A DNA stretch of 64,000 nt from Cyanophora paradoxa (Eukaryota > Glaucocystophyceae > Cyanophorales > Cyanophoraceae). The translations under genes were made by a program, and so were the position numbers. The stretch lies in contig QPMI01000096.1 of assembly GCA_004431415.1 (NCBI GenBank), positions 62,001 to 126,000 of the forward strand, read 5' to 3'. The notes beneath the pieces are model-generated. The model worked only from the letters and a program-made list of their open reading frames with translations, was not told the origin of the DNA and made no database searches. Below are positions 1-11,400 of the stretch, in pieces. Position 1 is the stretch's first letter. Every line of letters begins with the position of its first letter.

Positions 1-48
1 GCTCGGCCGAGCCCGGCCGCCGCGCCTCACTCGCCTCCGCGCGCGCAG

Positions 49-3000
49 CATTGGCGACGTCAGGTACAGCGACCTCGTGGACGCCTTCCCGGTACCCCCC
101 CCCCCGGCCTTTCCGGCCCACGCCGTCTTGAGGGCCGACCGGGGCGCCAGTTCGGGCGACCCGTGCATGTGGCGCTGACGGCGGGGGCCGGCGCCGCGCC
201 GGACTGCCGCCTCTACCTCAACGGCGCTCTCGCCCGCTCCTTTCCATGCGCCGTGCGCCCCTCCTGCGCCCTCTCCACGCCCACGGAACGACCAGTTTCT
301 CATTCCATAAATTCGATCCGCGCCTGTCGGCAGGCGATCCCGAACGCTACGTGGGGCCCCGTGGCGGTGGGTCAGGACTACAACGAGGGCGCCCGGCGGC
401 CGGACGCGCGGGGCGTGCGCCTCGCCGACGTGCGCCTCTGGAGCGCCGAGAAGGGGCCGGAGGAGGTGGCGGCGCTCGCCGCCGGGGCGCCCGCCTCCGC
501 CGCCGGCCTCGAGCTCTACCTCCCGCTCGACGCCGGCCCCGTGCCCCCGCCCCGCCCCGCCGCCCTCCCCTTTCCCTTTCTGAGACCCGGCGGGCCAGGC
601 GGACGAGTCCGGGAGGAGGCGGCACGGGTGGCTGGTGCCGGCGGGGAGCCCCTTCGTCGCCTACGACGCGTTCTCCGCGGCCCCGCCCTTCCCCGCCGGC
701 AGCAGCAACGCCAGCGTACCCCCGGGGCCGTCCGGGGGCGCGCTGCGCGTCCGGGCGGTGGCGACCGCCGGCCAGGCGCCCTCCCTCCGCGAGACGCAGG
801 CCCGCAGCCCCTGCCCCGCGCTTATAAGCTAACCTCGGCTCATCATGTAAGCCGCGCAGGGCGTGCTCGTGAACGGCTCTCTGTACGTCTTCGGGGGCCT
901 CTGCGCGCCCCTCTACGCCCCCTGCGACGGGCCCCTCGCCTACCGCCTCGACCTCGCGGCCGGTGCGGGGTTGGCGCGGCCCGCGCCGGCCCGGCCCGGT
1001 CCGCTTTGAGCGTGCGGGCGGGGCGGCCGCAGGGGAGCCGGCGTGGGAGGCGCTGCCGCCCTTCGCGCGCGTGAGCACGGTTGCGCAGCCCATCGACTGG
1101 AACGAGAAGGTAGACACGGACTCCGCCGCCTCGCGCCCCGCCTTCCCTCGGGCAAACCCGACCCCCGGGGCGCAGACGCGGGTCGCGGCGACGACGGACG
1201 GGGCGGGGCGCGTCTGGCTGCACGGCGGCGTGCTGTGGGACGCGGAGGAACTCGAGCAGGCCGCCCCTGGCTTCACCCTCTTCGGTCCGCAAAGCGAAGC
1301 AGAGCAGAGCAGAGCGAAGCGGCGCCTGACGCCGCCGCCGCCGCCGCCGCTGGCGCCTCAGACTTGGAGAATTGGAGGCGGAGGGACCTCGCGCCGGGGC
1401 CCCCGCGCTTCGGCGGCTGCGGCGTGCGCCCTCTTTGGCCCCCGCGGGCCCGGCCGCTGGCCTCAGCGGGGGCGGGCGGGCGGGCGCGGCGCAGGTCTAC
1501 TACGATAAACGCGTCTACTACGTCTTCGGGCACCAGCGGCAGCTCGCCGGATACGCCTTCCCGCGCTGTGCGCCCCCTTGCGCGGCCCCGTTCCCAGCGC
1601 CGGCCGGGCCCCTTCGGTCGAGCTCGAGCCGCGCCCCGCAGCGGTGTACGCGTACGATACGGTCGCGAACGAGTGGCTCCTGAACGTGGTCCGTGGGGGT
1701 ACCCCCGCTCTTCCTTTCCCGTACCCCCCTCGTCCCCTCCATCCAGCCCCTGGCAGGTGTCGGAGGACGATCCCGACAACCTCGGCGGGCGCGGCTACTT
1801 CGCCTGGTGAGCCGTACCCCCTCTGTCTCTTCCCCCCCTTCCGACGAGGCTCCTCCCAGCAATTTGCTCGGCTCGCGGATCTACGTCTACGGGTACAGGG
1901 TCCTCCCCTCGGCTCCCGTTCCGCGGCACCCGAGCGGGGGTATCGGTTCGCAGCGGACTGCGCGAGGATCGCTCGGAGCGTGACCTGATGGGGTACGCCC
2001 GCGCCCGCCCCGCGCCCGCCCCGCCTCGCTCCGCCGAGCCGCCCCGCTTGCAGCGTACTGGACCTGGCGGCGGCGCCCCTGCGCTGGCGGCGCGTACCCG
2101 TCTTCCGGGCCGCCGGGGCCCCCGTCTTCGATACCCCCGTCTGGTCCGCCCAGCCCGGCCCGCCCGATCGATCCGCTCCGCCCCGCCCCGCCCCGACCGA
2201 GCCGCAGGCACTGGGCCAACTCAGAGCGCCACTGGGCGATCGCGGGGGGAATCAGCGCCGCCTACGCCCTCACGAACGTCCGCGTACCCCGCCCCGGCTC
2301 CTTCCCCCCCCTTCACCTCCCTTTCGAGCCGGGCGATGCCAGGCGAACCGTGCGGAGTTCGTGCCCGTCTCTCGGAACGCGTACCTCTTCGACGCTCGTG
2401 CGCCTGTACCGCCTTCCGTCTTCCCCGCCGTCTCGAATGCCGTCCCCCCACCCCTCCCCCAGGCTGCGAGCGGTGGTACCCCCTGGCTGTAGACGGCCAG
2501 GCTCCATTCCACACGGGTTCGAATCCGCCCGGGGCGCCGCGCGCTCTCTGGGGCCGCCTCGACCTGACCCGAGGCGCAGCGGGCGTCTCCGGCTTCTCGG
2601 CGGGGACGGGGGCGGTCCACTTTGGGGGCGTCACGGGCGGCAACAGCTACTCCGGAGCCCTCCACAGCGCCGACCTGAACGGTGTGCTTCTCTCCCCTCA
2701 ACTCGCCTGTGCCCCTCGCGATGCCGGAGGCGCGCGCGCAGTGACGGCGGAGTGCTACCCGGCGCCGCCGGCGCCCTCGCTGCTCGCCCTGCGCCTGCTC
2801 GCCTCGAACGAGACCCTCGGCTCCAACCGAACCCACGCCCTCAATAACGGTACGGCGACGGCGCCCGCGAACGGGACGCGGCGGTTTCTGGTCGCCGCGC
2901 TCTCCTTTCCGCCCGGCGGCAGCGTCGCGCGGCTCGAGGTCGCCTGCACGGGCCTCGCAAACGGCACCGCCGCCGTCGCCGCCGCCCGAAACGTGACGTG

Positions 3001-6000
3001 CGCCGCCGGCCCCACCCCTTCTAGACCTTCGGCCCGTTTTGAGAGACCGCCTCCCCGGAGCAGGGCGGAGGAGGCGGCGACGGGCGGTCCGGTGGAGCTC
3101 CTCGTCGAGTGGGAGGCGCCAGAAGGGCGCCCGCCGGCCCCCGACGCCGCCTGCGCCGCCGTCGCCGTCGCCCCCTACGGCGTACCCTCGGTCCCCTCGC
3201 CGCCCCGGCCCCTCTTCCCCCCGACCCCTTCGCCTTCCCCGTCCTCTTCCCCGTCCCCCTTGCCCTCTCCCACTCTGGCCGCCCCGCTCTCCTCGCCTGG
3301 CGCCGCGCCCGCGCAGCCCGGTGGCGGGGGCGGCTCGGGAGGCGCCGCCGGCTCGGGGGTCCAAGGCGGTGGCGGCGGCTCGGGCGCCGCCGCGGGGCCC
3401 CTGCCGCAGCCCTCGGTCCCGGGGAGGCAGCCAGAGCAGGTCAGCGGCGGGCCCCAGCGGCCGGCCCCGCCGGGCCGGTCGGCGCGCCGCAACCCTCGGG
3501 GCCCGTGCCCACGTCGCCCGCCTCGCCGGCGCCGTCGCCGTCGGCGCCTCCGGCGACGCCTTCGGCGGCGGCGGCGGCGGCGGCAGTGGCGCGGGTGCCG
3601 GCGCGCGTGCGGCTGCCGCTCGCGGAGCTGCGGCTGGACGGCACCGGCTCGGGCGGGGGCCCCGTGCGCTGCCGCTGGGCGCAGCTCGCGGGACCCCCGT
3701 TGCGCCTCCGCGACGCCGCCCTCTGCGCCGCCGCCGCCGAGCGGCCCACCCCGGCTCCTACGTGCGCCCCCGCCCCGACCGGCCTTGACCTTGCGCACCC
3801 GCGCCGCCGACGCGCGGACGGACGGGCGCAGGCCTTCGAGCTCGCGGTGTGGCCGGCCGACGCGGACGCCGACGCGGCGCCGGCGGCCGCCGCCCGCGCC
3901 GACGTCGACGTCCTCCCGCCCCTCGGTCCGCCCCGCCCCGCCCCGTCCCGCCCCCGGCCAGAATCGCCGCCTAACGGCGGCGAGTTCGTTTGTGCAGCGT
4001 TCTTCGTGCGGGTGCGGCTGGAGACGCCGTTCGAAGCCTTCGTGCAGGCGCGCGGGTGCGGGGCGGAGCTCGCCCGCGCCCTCGCCGCCGCCGAGGGCGG
4101 CCCCGGCCTCCTCCTCGTGCGCCTTTGAGCTTCTGCTTTCAACCGCCGATCAATAGTTAGTTAAGCTACATACAGCTTAAGCTTAAGCACCAAATAGTTA
4201 GGCTGCACCAAAGCATTAATAGTTAGGCTGCGCCAAAGCTTAAGCTACATACAAACAAGCCTTAAGCTCGCGCTTCCTAAAGCTCGCCGCCGAGGGCGAC
4301 CCCGGCCTCCTCCTCGTGCGCCCCCGACTTCGAGCTCAGCTTCCATTAGAGCCGCACTAGAGCTGAAGGTTCATTCAAGCTACGGTGTCGAGCTAAAACC
4401 GAGGGCGGCAGGTCTACCGCCTGGCGTGCCGCGCGGGCTCCGTCGTCCTCGAGCACCGCCTCTCCCACGCCGCCGGCGGCGACGCGGCCGCCGCCGAGGC
4501 GCCGCTGCGCTCCGCCGCCGCCGCCCTCGCCGCGCCCGCCGGCGCCGCGCGCCTCGCCGCCGCCTTCGGGGCTCCCGCCGAGGCCGCCGCCTTCGAGCTC
4601 GCCCCGGCCCCCGGTCCGCCCTCTGTCCCGCGCGCGCCTAGCGTCGCCCTCCGGCGCCTCAGACTTGCCCCGCTTGCGCAGCCGGCGCCGCCCTGCGCGT
4701 GACCGCGCCGGCCCTCCTCCGCGCCTCCGGGCGGAGCGGCCTCATCACTCTCTCCGCTGAGGCGAGCCTTGTCTGATGTGGCGTTGCGTTAAAGGCTCCG
4801 GTTTGAACCGAGCCCGGGGCCGGGCGGGGCGCAGGCGGAGGACGAGGAGGATGTGGTGGCGGGGGGCGAGTGGCGGCTCGAGGCCGGCCCGGCGCCCCTT
4901 TTCGCCCTCGGGCCGGCCCTCGCCGAGCCCGCCCCCTCCGACCCCTCCGGCTCCCGAACCCTCTTCCGCCTCCAGCTGCCCGGCGCGCCCGCCTGCCCGC
5001 CCGCCCCGCCCCGCCCCGCCCCCAGCGCCCCTCAGCTTCTCACGCGCCGCGCAGGGGGGCTGGCGGAGGGGGAGTACCGCTTCGCCTTCACCGCCTGGAA
5101 CCGCCTCAACTCCGCCGCCTCCGCCTCCATCACCCTCCTCGTCTCGTACCCCCCCGCGCCCCCCGGGGCCGGGGGCGAGGAGGCGCCCTCGCCGGTGGCG
5201 GCGGGCGTGGGGGCGGCCCTCTCTGCTGCCGCGTGCCTCGCCGCCGCATGTTTCTCGCTCGAGTGGCTCCTTGCCGCCGGGGCCGGCCCCGCGGCCCCCG
5301 CCAAAGGCTCCCAGGCGTCCTCGCCCCCCGCGGAGCAGCGGACGCCCAGCCCGATCGCGACCGAGACCAGCGGCACGCCCAACACGTCTGCGAAGTCTAG
5401 CGGCGCCGGCGCCGGCAAGCGGGGCGCCAAGGCCGACAGCCCGCGCGCCTGCGAGGCCCCCGCCCCCCGCGTCGCGCTCTGTCCCTGCCCCGCCCCTCCG
5501 GCTTCGCCCACCTCGCCGTCGGGCGACGGGGGCGGCCGGCTCCTGGTGCGCGCCCTCCCCCCTTGCCGTTCGTGTTTTCTTAGATCGCATACACCCCCGC
5601 AGCAATGGCTGCAGCACGTGAGCTTCCTCGCCGGTGCCATCGCCTCCGCCGCCCCTCCGGGCTACGGCCCCTTCGACCGCGCCCTCGGTGCCCTTGCGCC
5701 CCGCCCCGCCCCGCCCGACCCGCGGCCGCCTGCTCGACCCGTCCGACGCGGGGCGCGGCAGGCTGGGCCCTGGCGGTGCCTTTCGCGCCGGCCGCGGCCG
5801 AGGGCGGCGACGTCGACGGCGAGGGGCCGGGGCCGGGCGGGCGCTGCTGGCTGCCCTCGCCTGGACGGCCGGCTCCACCCTCGTCCTGGGCGCCGCCTCC
5901 CTCGCCGCCGCCGCCGCCCCGCTCCGCCGCCGCGGGCGGCCGCGGCCGCGGGCGGCGGCGGCGCCGCGGCGCCTCGCCGTCGCCCTCTTCGCCGGCCTCG

Positions 6001-7516
6001 CGCTGCCCGGCGCCGCCTACCGCGCGGGGCGCGCCCTCGCCGCCCCGCACGCCCTCTACCGGCCCCTCGCCGCCGCCGCCGCCGTGCGCCGTTTCCGCTT
6101 CGCTTCGCTTTGCTTTGCTTCGCTTGCCGCCGGCTGACGCGCCCCGCTCGGCCCCGCAGGCCGCCCTGGGCGCCGCCTCCCTGGCCCCGGGCCTCGTCCT
6201 CCTCCTCCGCCGGCCCACCTCCGACCACGTGCGCACTCTACCCCGCCCCCGCTTCCCCCCCTCCCCTCTCACGGCCTCTTTTTCCCCTCAGGCGTGGCCC
6301 ATCCTGGGCCCGCTCCTCGAGCCCTACGCCCGCCCCGGCCTCGTGCGACCCGTACCCCCCTTCCCTTCCCCCTTCCCCTTTCCCCTCACGCGACCTGCGC
6401 AGCGATACGCCGCCGGACTCGCCGCGCTGCCCCTCCGCGTCTGTGCTGCCGTCCTCCTCGGTACTAAGCCCCGCCTCTGCCCCATGTGCCTGCCCGCGTC
6501 CGCCTGAAGTCCCGGCGTCTCGGCAGGGGCCGCGGCGGCGCCGGACAGGGTCGGCCCGCCTGCGGCCGCCCTCGCCGTTGCCGCGCTGTTGCTGCTAGGG
6601 ACGGCCCTCTGGCGCCCGCACGCCGCCGCGGGGCCCGCCGCCCGCCACGCCGCCGCCTGCGCCGCCGAGGCCGCCGCCGCCGCCCTCCTTCTCGCGCGCG
6701 CCCTCGCGCCTTCCTTCGCCCCGGTGCGCCCCTCGCCGGCCGCCCTGCCCGCCCGCGCGCGCCGGCCGCCTCCGCCGTCTCTGATCATGAGGCCGCGCAG
6801 GCCCGCCGTTGCTGGCGCTGAGCGGCTTCCTGGCGGCGCTGCTGATCCTCGAGGCGCTCCTCTCTGCCGCCGCCGCCGCCGCCGCCGCTGTTCGCCCCTT
6901 TGCGCCCCGCCGCCCCTCCCGTGTGGCGCTGAGCCGCCGGGTCGCAGCGCGCGGGGCGCGGGCGCGGGCGAATCTCGGCGCAGCTCTCAGACCACGGCGC
7001 CGGCGGCGACCAGCCAGAGGGCGCCTGCACTCCGGAGCCGTCGATCGAGGGGCCGCCACCCGAGCCCCGACGGCAAGCGACGCCGCCCGGGGAGCCCTCT
7101 GCGCCGGATGCGGAGCCGCCCCTCGCGCCAGCGCCAGCGCCGCCCCTCTCGCCGCCCGCCCTGGGGCCCGGGGGCCCGCCCTCGGCGTCGGAGAGAGCGG
7201 CGTCTGGAGAGGGGGATCCAGAGAGCTCGAGGGAGAGCGGGCTGTGCGAAGAGGCGCCGGCGCCCCCGGTCCCGCCCCCCCGCAGGCAGCTGCGCGTGCG
7301 CGCGGGGCAGCGGCATCCGGGGCGCCGGCGCTAGCGCTAGCGGAGCCGCCGCTGCTGCCCGTCTCGTTTGACGCGACGCGCGCCCTGCCGGATCCAAGGC
7401 CGCCGCCGCCGCCGCAGCCGCAGCCGCAGCCGTTGCCGCAGCCGCAGCCCCGCCGCTTGCAATTGCAGCACCTGGGCGACCTGCCCCCTATCCCCTTCGC
7501 GCGCGCGCCCTTGTGA
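49..7516 (+). CDS. LamG-Kelch-REJ-like multi-pass surface protein, 5' end outside window
   Basis: Many short exons with introns starting GTACCCC or GTGCGCC; the first visible exon starts after a CGCAG acceptor, so the N terminus is missing. Exons to about 540 encode a LamG/concanavalin-like fold (HVALTAG, RLYLNG, VGQDYN, VRLWSAE). From about 865 to 2690 a run of Kelch blades appears (LYVFGG, RVWLHGG, RIYVYGG, VLDLAAAPLRW, VHFGGVTGG). From 2740 to 5150 there are N-glycosylation-rich and REJ/PKD-like segments (RCRWAQLAGPPLRLRD, then EYRFAFTAWNRLNS). Hydrophobic alanine/leucine segments after 5190, and in pieces up to about 6890, look like several membrane spans. The protein ends in a Pro/Gln-rich cytosolic tail with a stop at 7514-7516. 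This is the order expected of a cell-surface receptor or adhesin (an inference). Exon joins between 5400 and 7300 are uncertain and frames were not closed there. No known orthologue is recognised. Confidence 0.6.
4123..4403 (+). repeat. AT-rich intron with short repeats and a partial copy of the preceding exon end
   Basis: This intron of the surface-protein gene holds repeats of the type ATAGTTAGGCTGC and TTAAGCTACATACA, unlike the surrounding GC-rich sequence. At about 4284-4322 it contains a near-identical copy of the upstream exon end and its donor (4086-4122), differing by a small deletion and one G/A change. The copy includes the GTGCGCC donor, so the cell has two possible 5' splice sites in sequence. 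The intron ends at a GGCAG acceptor, followed by an exon reading VYRLACRAGSVVLEHRL. Confidence 0.6.
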
Positions 7517-7904
7517 GGGTGTACCCGGGTCCCGAGCTTCAAATCGAAGCCTTCAATCTGCATGTGAGTCCTCCAAGTAGCTATAGGTGCCGCGGAGGTT
7601 AGCGAAAAAGCAAGTAGTCCATCCCTGACATCCGTCGCTCTCTCCAAGCTAATACCGTCCTCGCGGGACTCCAAATTGGTGACTTTGTCTGGACATCCCA
7701 AGGCCTAGTCGGCCGCGTCGTTGGGACTCCGGGAAACCCCCATAGCTATCCCGGACGAAAACCCGGACGAATTGACTTCCGAGGACTCCGATGCGGACCC
7801 TAACTGCCCCCGAGACTCAGAGTATAACTATATATGGGGTGGAACTCATCCATTACTGTCTCACCCCATACGATGGCCTCCCGCCGTCCCTCTAACAGCG
7901 CGGC
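7517..7904. other. Intergenic stretch, possible degenerate coding remnant
   Basis: This is the 3' flank of the surface-protein gene, with lower GC. On the + strand about 7650-7790 reads as a short protein-like stretch (GDFVWTSQGLVGRVVG) broken by stops on either side, so it could be an old retroelement or gene fragment. No intact gene, RNA gene or clear terminator is visible. Confidence 0.3.
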
Positions 7905-8490
7905 GATGAAGGGCCTCAGCAGACGCGGCCGTGGGGCATATGCGTTTATATTCCGATGAATCGCACGCCCCCTAGCTAGTACCTAGGCCGAGGGGGGCGC
8001 CGGGGCCGGGCCCGGAACCCGGGCCCGGGCGGGGCGGGGGGGCGGGCTCGGCGGCGAGAAAGGCCTCGGCCCTCGAGGAGGGCGGCGAGAAAAGCGCCTC
8101 AGCAGACGCAGCCGTGGGGCATATATGTTGATACTCCGATGAATCGCACGCCCCCTAGCTAGTGCGTAGGGCCGCCCTAGACAAGGCCGAGGGGCGCGCC
8201 CTGCCCGGCGCCGGCGCCGGCGCCGGGCCCCGGGCGGGGCGGAGGGGCATAATAAGGAATCAGTTAAACTCAAATTCAGCGGAGCTTTGAAATTCAGCGG
8301 ATGCGGCGGTGGGGCATATATATACGTTCGTTCGAATTCGCATGGATTTCAACCCTGGGACCCCCTAGCTAGTACCTAGGCCGAGGGGGGCGCCCTGCCC
8401 GGGGCCGGGCCCCGGGCGGGGGGGCGGGGCAGGCTCGGCGGCGAGGAAGGCCTCCCGCCGGCCCTCGAGGAGGGCGGCGAGGAAGGGCCG
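7905..8490 (-). repeat. Three tandem copies of the RAP gene's terminal exon end and 3' flank
   Basis: A unit made of CAGCAGACGC-like sequence, GTGGGGCATAT, CCCCCTAGCTAGT, CCTAGGCCGAGG and a GC-rich tract occurs at about 7905-8090, 8090-8245 and 8278-8490. Only the third copy belongs to the intact last exon of the HPR-RAP gene, whose stop is at 8365-8367. Copies 1 and 2 repeat the codons around that stop and the downstream flank, with substitutions. Copy 1 also keeps the GGCGGCGAG region that codes for FLAA in the real exon. These look like local tandem duplications of the gene end. Confidence 0.65.
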
Positions 8491-11400
8491 CCGCCGGTGC
8501 CGCGGCAGCGCGTTCCACTCCCGGTACGTCACGTGGTGCACCTGAGAAACCCACGGGAGTCAAGTTATTATGATCAATGATTAACTTAGACTAACTTGTT
8601 ATGATGTATTATGTTATGATTAGATTAGCTTCATTAGCTTCTTGTGATTAAATTAGACTAACTTATGCTCTGATCACTACTGTAGGCTCCATTTTCATCT
8701 CGGGGTTTGGAGGATGCGTAGAGGGGGCGGACCGTCCAGCCGTCGCGGGCGAGGAGGCGGTCCTTGAGCTCCGAGTCGCCGTCGAGGCGCCCGCTCAGCG
8801 CGAGGTAGTGCAGCGGGCCGTCCACCTCCACGCACACCCTGGGGGTAGGTGGGGGAGAGCCGTAGTTAGTTATTTATGGAAAGCCGTAGTTAGTTATTTA
8901 TGAAAGAGTAAGTTATAGTTAGTTAGTTACATAGTTAATGAGGGCGCGCGGGGAGTAAGTTAAAGTTAGTTACACATAGTAGTTAGTTATGTAGCTAAAA
9001 TAAGGGGGGCGCGGGCGCGGCGGACCGCTCGTCGGGGTACGCGATGTCGAGGAAGTAGGCGCCGGCGAAGTGCTCCTCCACGAAGCCGCCCCGAACCTCC
9101 GCGAGCTCCCCCGCCACGCTAGAGGGGGGGGGGGGAGTCAGGGGGCGGGGGAAGAAGGGGGGCAAGGGGAGGGGCGGGCACCTGATGTGGAGCCCGCTCG
9201 AGTCGTAGCCGCCCTGCGCGTGGCGCATGAGGAACTGAGGAGAGAAAAGAAGGCGGCGGGGCGGGGCGGGCGGGGGGGGGTACCCCGTCGACGAGGTCGG
9301 CGTAGTAGGCGGTGACTGCCTCGCGCAGCGAATCGGGAAAGCTCGGCAGCAGCTCCGGCCGCTCCGTGCGGAACGCGAACAGGATGATCCCCAGCTGCCG
9401 TACCCCTCAGACGGGATCCGGGGGGGGGGGGAAGAGAGGAGGGGTACCTGGTTCAGGTTCTCGGGGGAGAGGAGGAGGGTGCGCTGGTACGAGAGGAGCC
9501 GCTGCAGCATCCCAAGCTCCACGATCTCGTCTGGGGTACGGCGTTCGGAGACCGAGGGGGAGGAGGGATGAGGAGGGGGGGGAGAAGGCGAGATCCGGGT
9601 ACCGTGCCGGCCGAAGGCGATGAAGGCCCTGGGAAGGAGGCCGCGTCAGCCGGGGCACAGGGCGCGAAAGCAAAGTGCGGGGCGGGGGGGGGGGTACCAT
9701 GCGAGGTTGGAGACCTCCTGGGGGGAGAACTCGGCGAGCCGCTTGCGGGCCTGGGGGAAGGACGGGAGGCGGGGTACAGCGTCAGAGGGAGAAAGGCGGC
9801 GGGGCCGCAGAATCGGAGGGAAGGGCCGCGGCGCGCTTCCTCGACGAGGTGGTCGATGGCCGCCGGGTCGTCGAACCTGCCCCGAGCCTTCAGCGAAGCA
9901 AACGAAACAAAAGGAAAGGAAAGGAACGGAGAGGAAAGGAAAGGAAAGGAAAGGGAAGGGAAGGAAGGCACCGGACGTAGGCGAATGCGAGGGCGAGCAT
10001 CGTCAGCTCCTGCGCCTTCATCGCCGCCCCCCGCTGCCCAAAGAAGCTCAGCGGGGCTGTTCTAAGGGGGAGGGGGCGGAGGGGCGGGGCGCGCCTGGCG
10101 GGCCTCGTCGGCGAGGGCGCGCATGAGGTCGAGGTTGTCCACCCGCATCGTCCCGAACGCCCACGCCAGCTGCGGGGGGAGGGGGGGCGCGGTGAGGCAT
10201 TCTGAGGAGACGCGCCCTCTCTAACTTGTCTAGGCCTAGGGGCATTCTAAGGCCGCGCACGTTGGCGAGCTGCTGGCAGTTGAGGGCGTCGAGGCGCGTG
10301 AGGGCGTTCTCCGCTAGCGTCCGGAACAGCGGCGCGTCCAGGAACTGCACAGAGCGCGAGGGCAGCGTCAGAGGGGAAAGTAGGGGGGGGGGAGGGGGGT
10401 ACGCGCCTTGACGGTGGCGAAGGCCCAGGCGACGTTGGCGAGGCCCTGCCCCGTCAGCTGCCCCACCCGCCGCCGCGCCTCCTCGCTGGAGGAGGGGGGC
10501 GGGTGGGGGTGTTGGGTGGGGGTGAGGGGGGGGGGGAAGGGGGTAGGGGGAAGGGGTAGGGGCGGACCTGATCCGCCCGAAGAGGCGCGGGGGGGCGAAC
10601 TGCAGCTTCGCGAATCCCCACGCCACGTTCGAGATCTGGGGCCGGGGTTCGGGGGGGGGGGGAAGAGGTCCCGGGGGGTACGAGGGTACGCACGTTCTGC
10701 TCGCCGAAGTCGGAGAGGCGGCGGGCGGCCTCCGCGGCGACGCTCGAGAGCATCGCCTCGTCCCGTACCCCCACCTTCGCGAAGGCCCACACTGCGGCGA
10801 AACTTGAGATGGGGGGTATAGAATATCGGAAGGGGGGTACGGGCGGACCGATGTTGGAGATGGCCTGGGGGGAGAAGTCGGAGAGGCGGCGGGCGACGAG
10901 CTCGCCGGCGACGAGGGTGAAGAAGGCGACCACGGCGGGGGAGGCGAAGGCTGAGGGGGCTACCCCGTTGCTGCTGCTGCTGCTGCTCCCGCCCGCGGTC
11001 CCCGGGGCCGTGGAGGCGGCGGCGGCGAAAGAAGAGGAGGAGGAGGAGGGCTCCGGGGATGGCGAGGGCGAGGGGGAGGAGGCGGAGGGGGTCTGGGCCG
11101 GGGACGGCCCCAGGGGCGTCTCCGCGTCGCAGTTGGCCCCGAACCTGAGCGGAAGGTAAGGGATGGAAAGGAAGGGGGGTACGCGGAGGCGGGGGGTACG
11201 CACGTGGCGAAGGACCAGCAGAGGAGGGAGAGGCCCTGCGCCGCGAAGCTGCGCGGGGGGCGGGAGGCGGTGAGATAGACGGAAGAAGATGGAGCTCTGT
11301 GTGGAACTTTTGTATGGCGGGAGCGCCTCCCGGGGCTGCGCCTCGGCTGGGGGCGGGCGGGGCCGCACTCGGAGAGGCGCGTGACGGCGTGGGCGGCGGC

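Noticed and set aside
2221-3364. Long minus-strand frames opposite the surface-protein gene
   Set aside because: Very high GC leaves few stop codons, so shadow frames are long; the plus strand carries the recognisable Kelch and LamG blocks.
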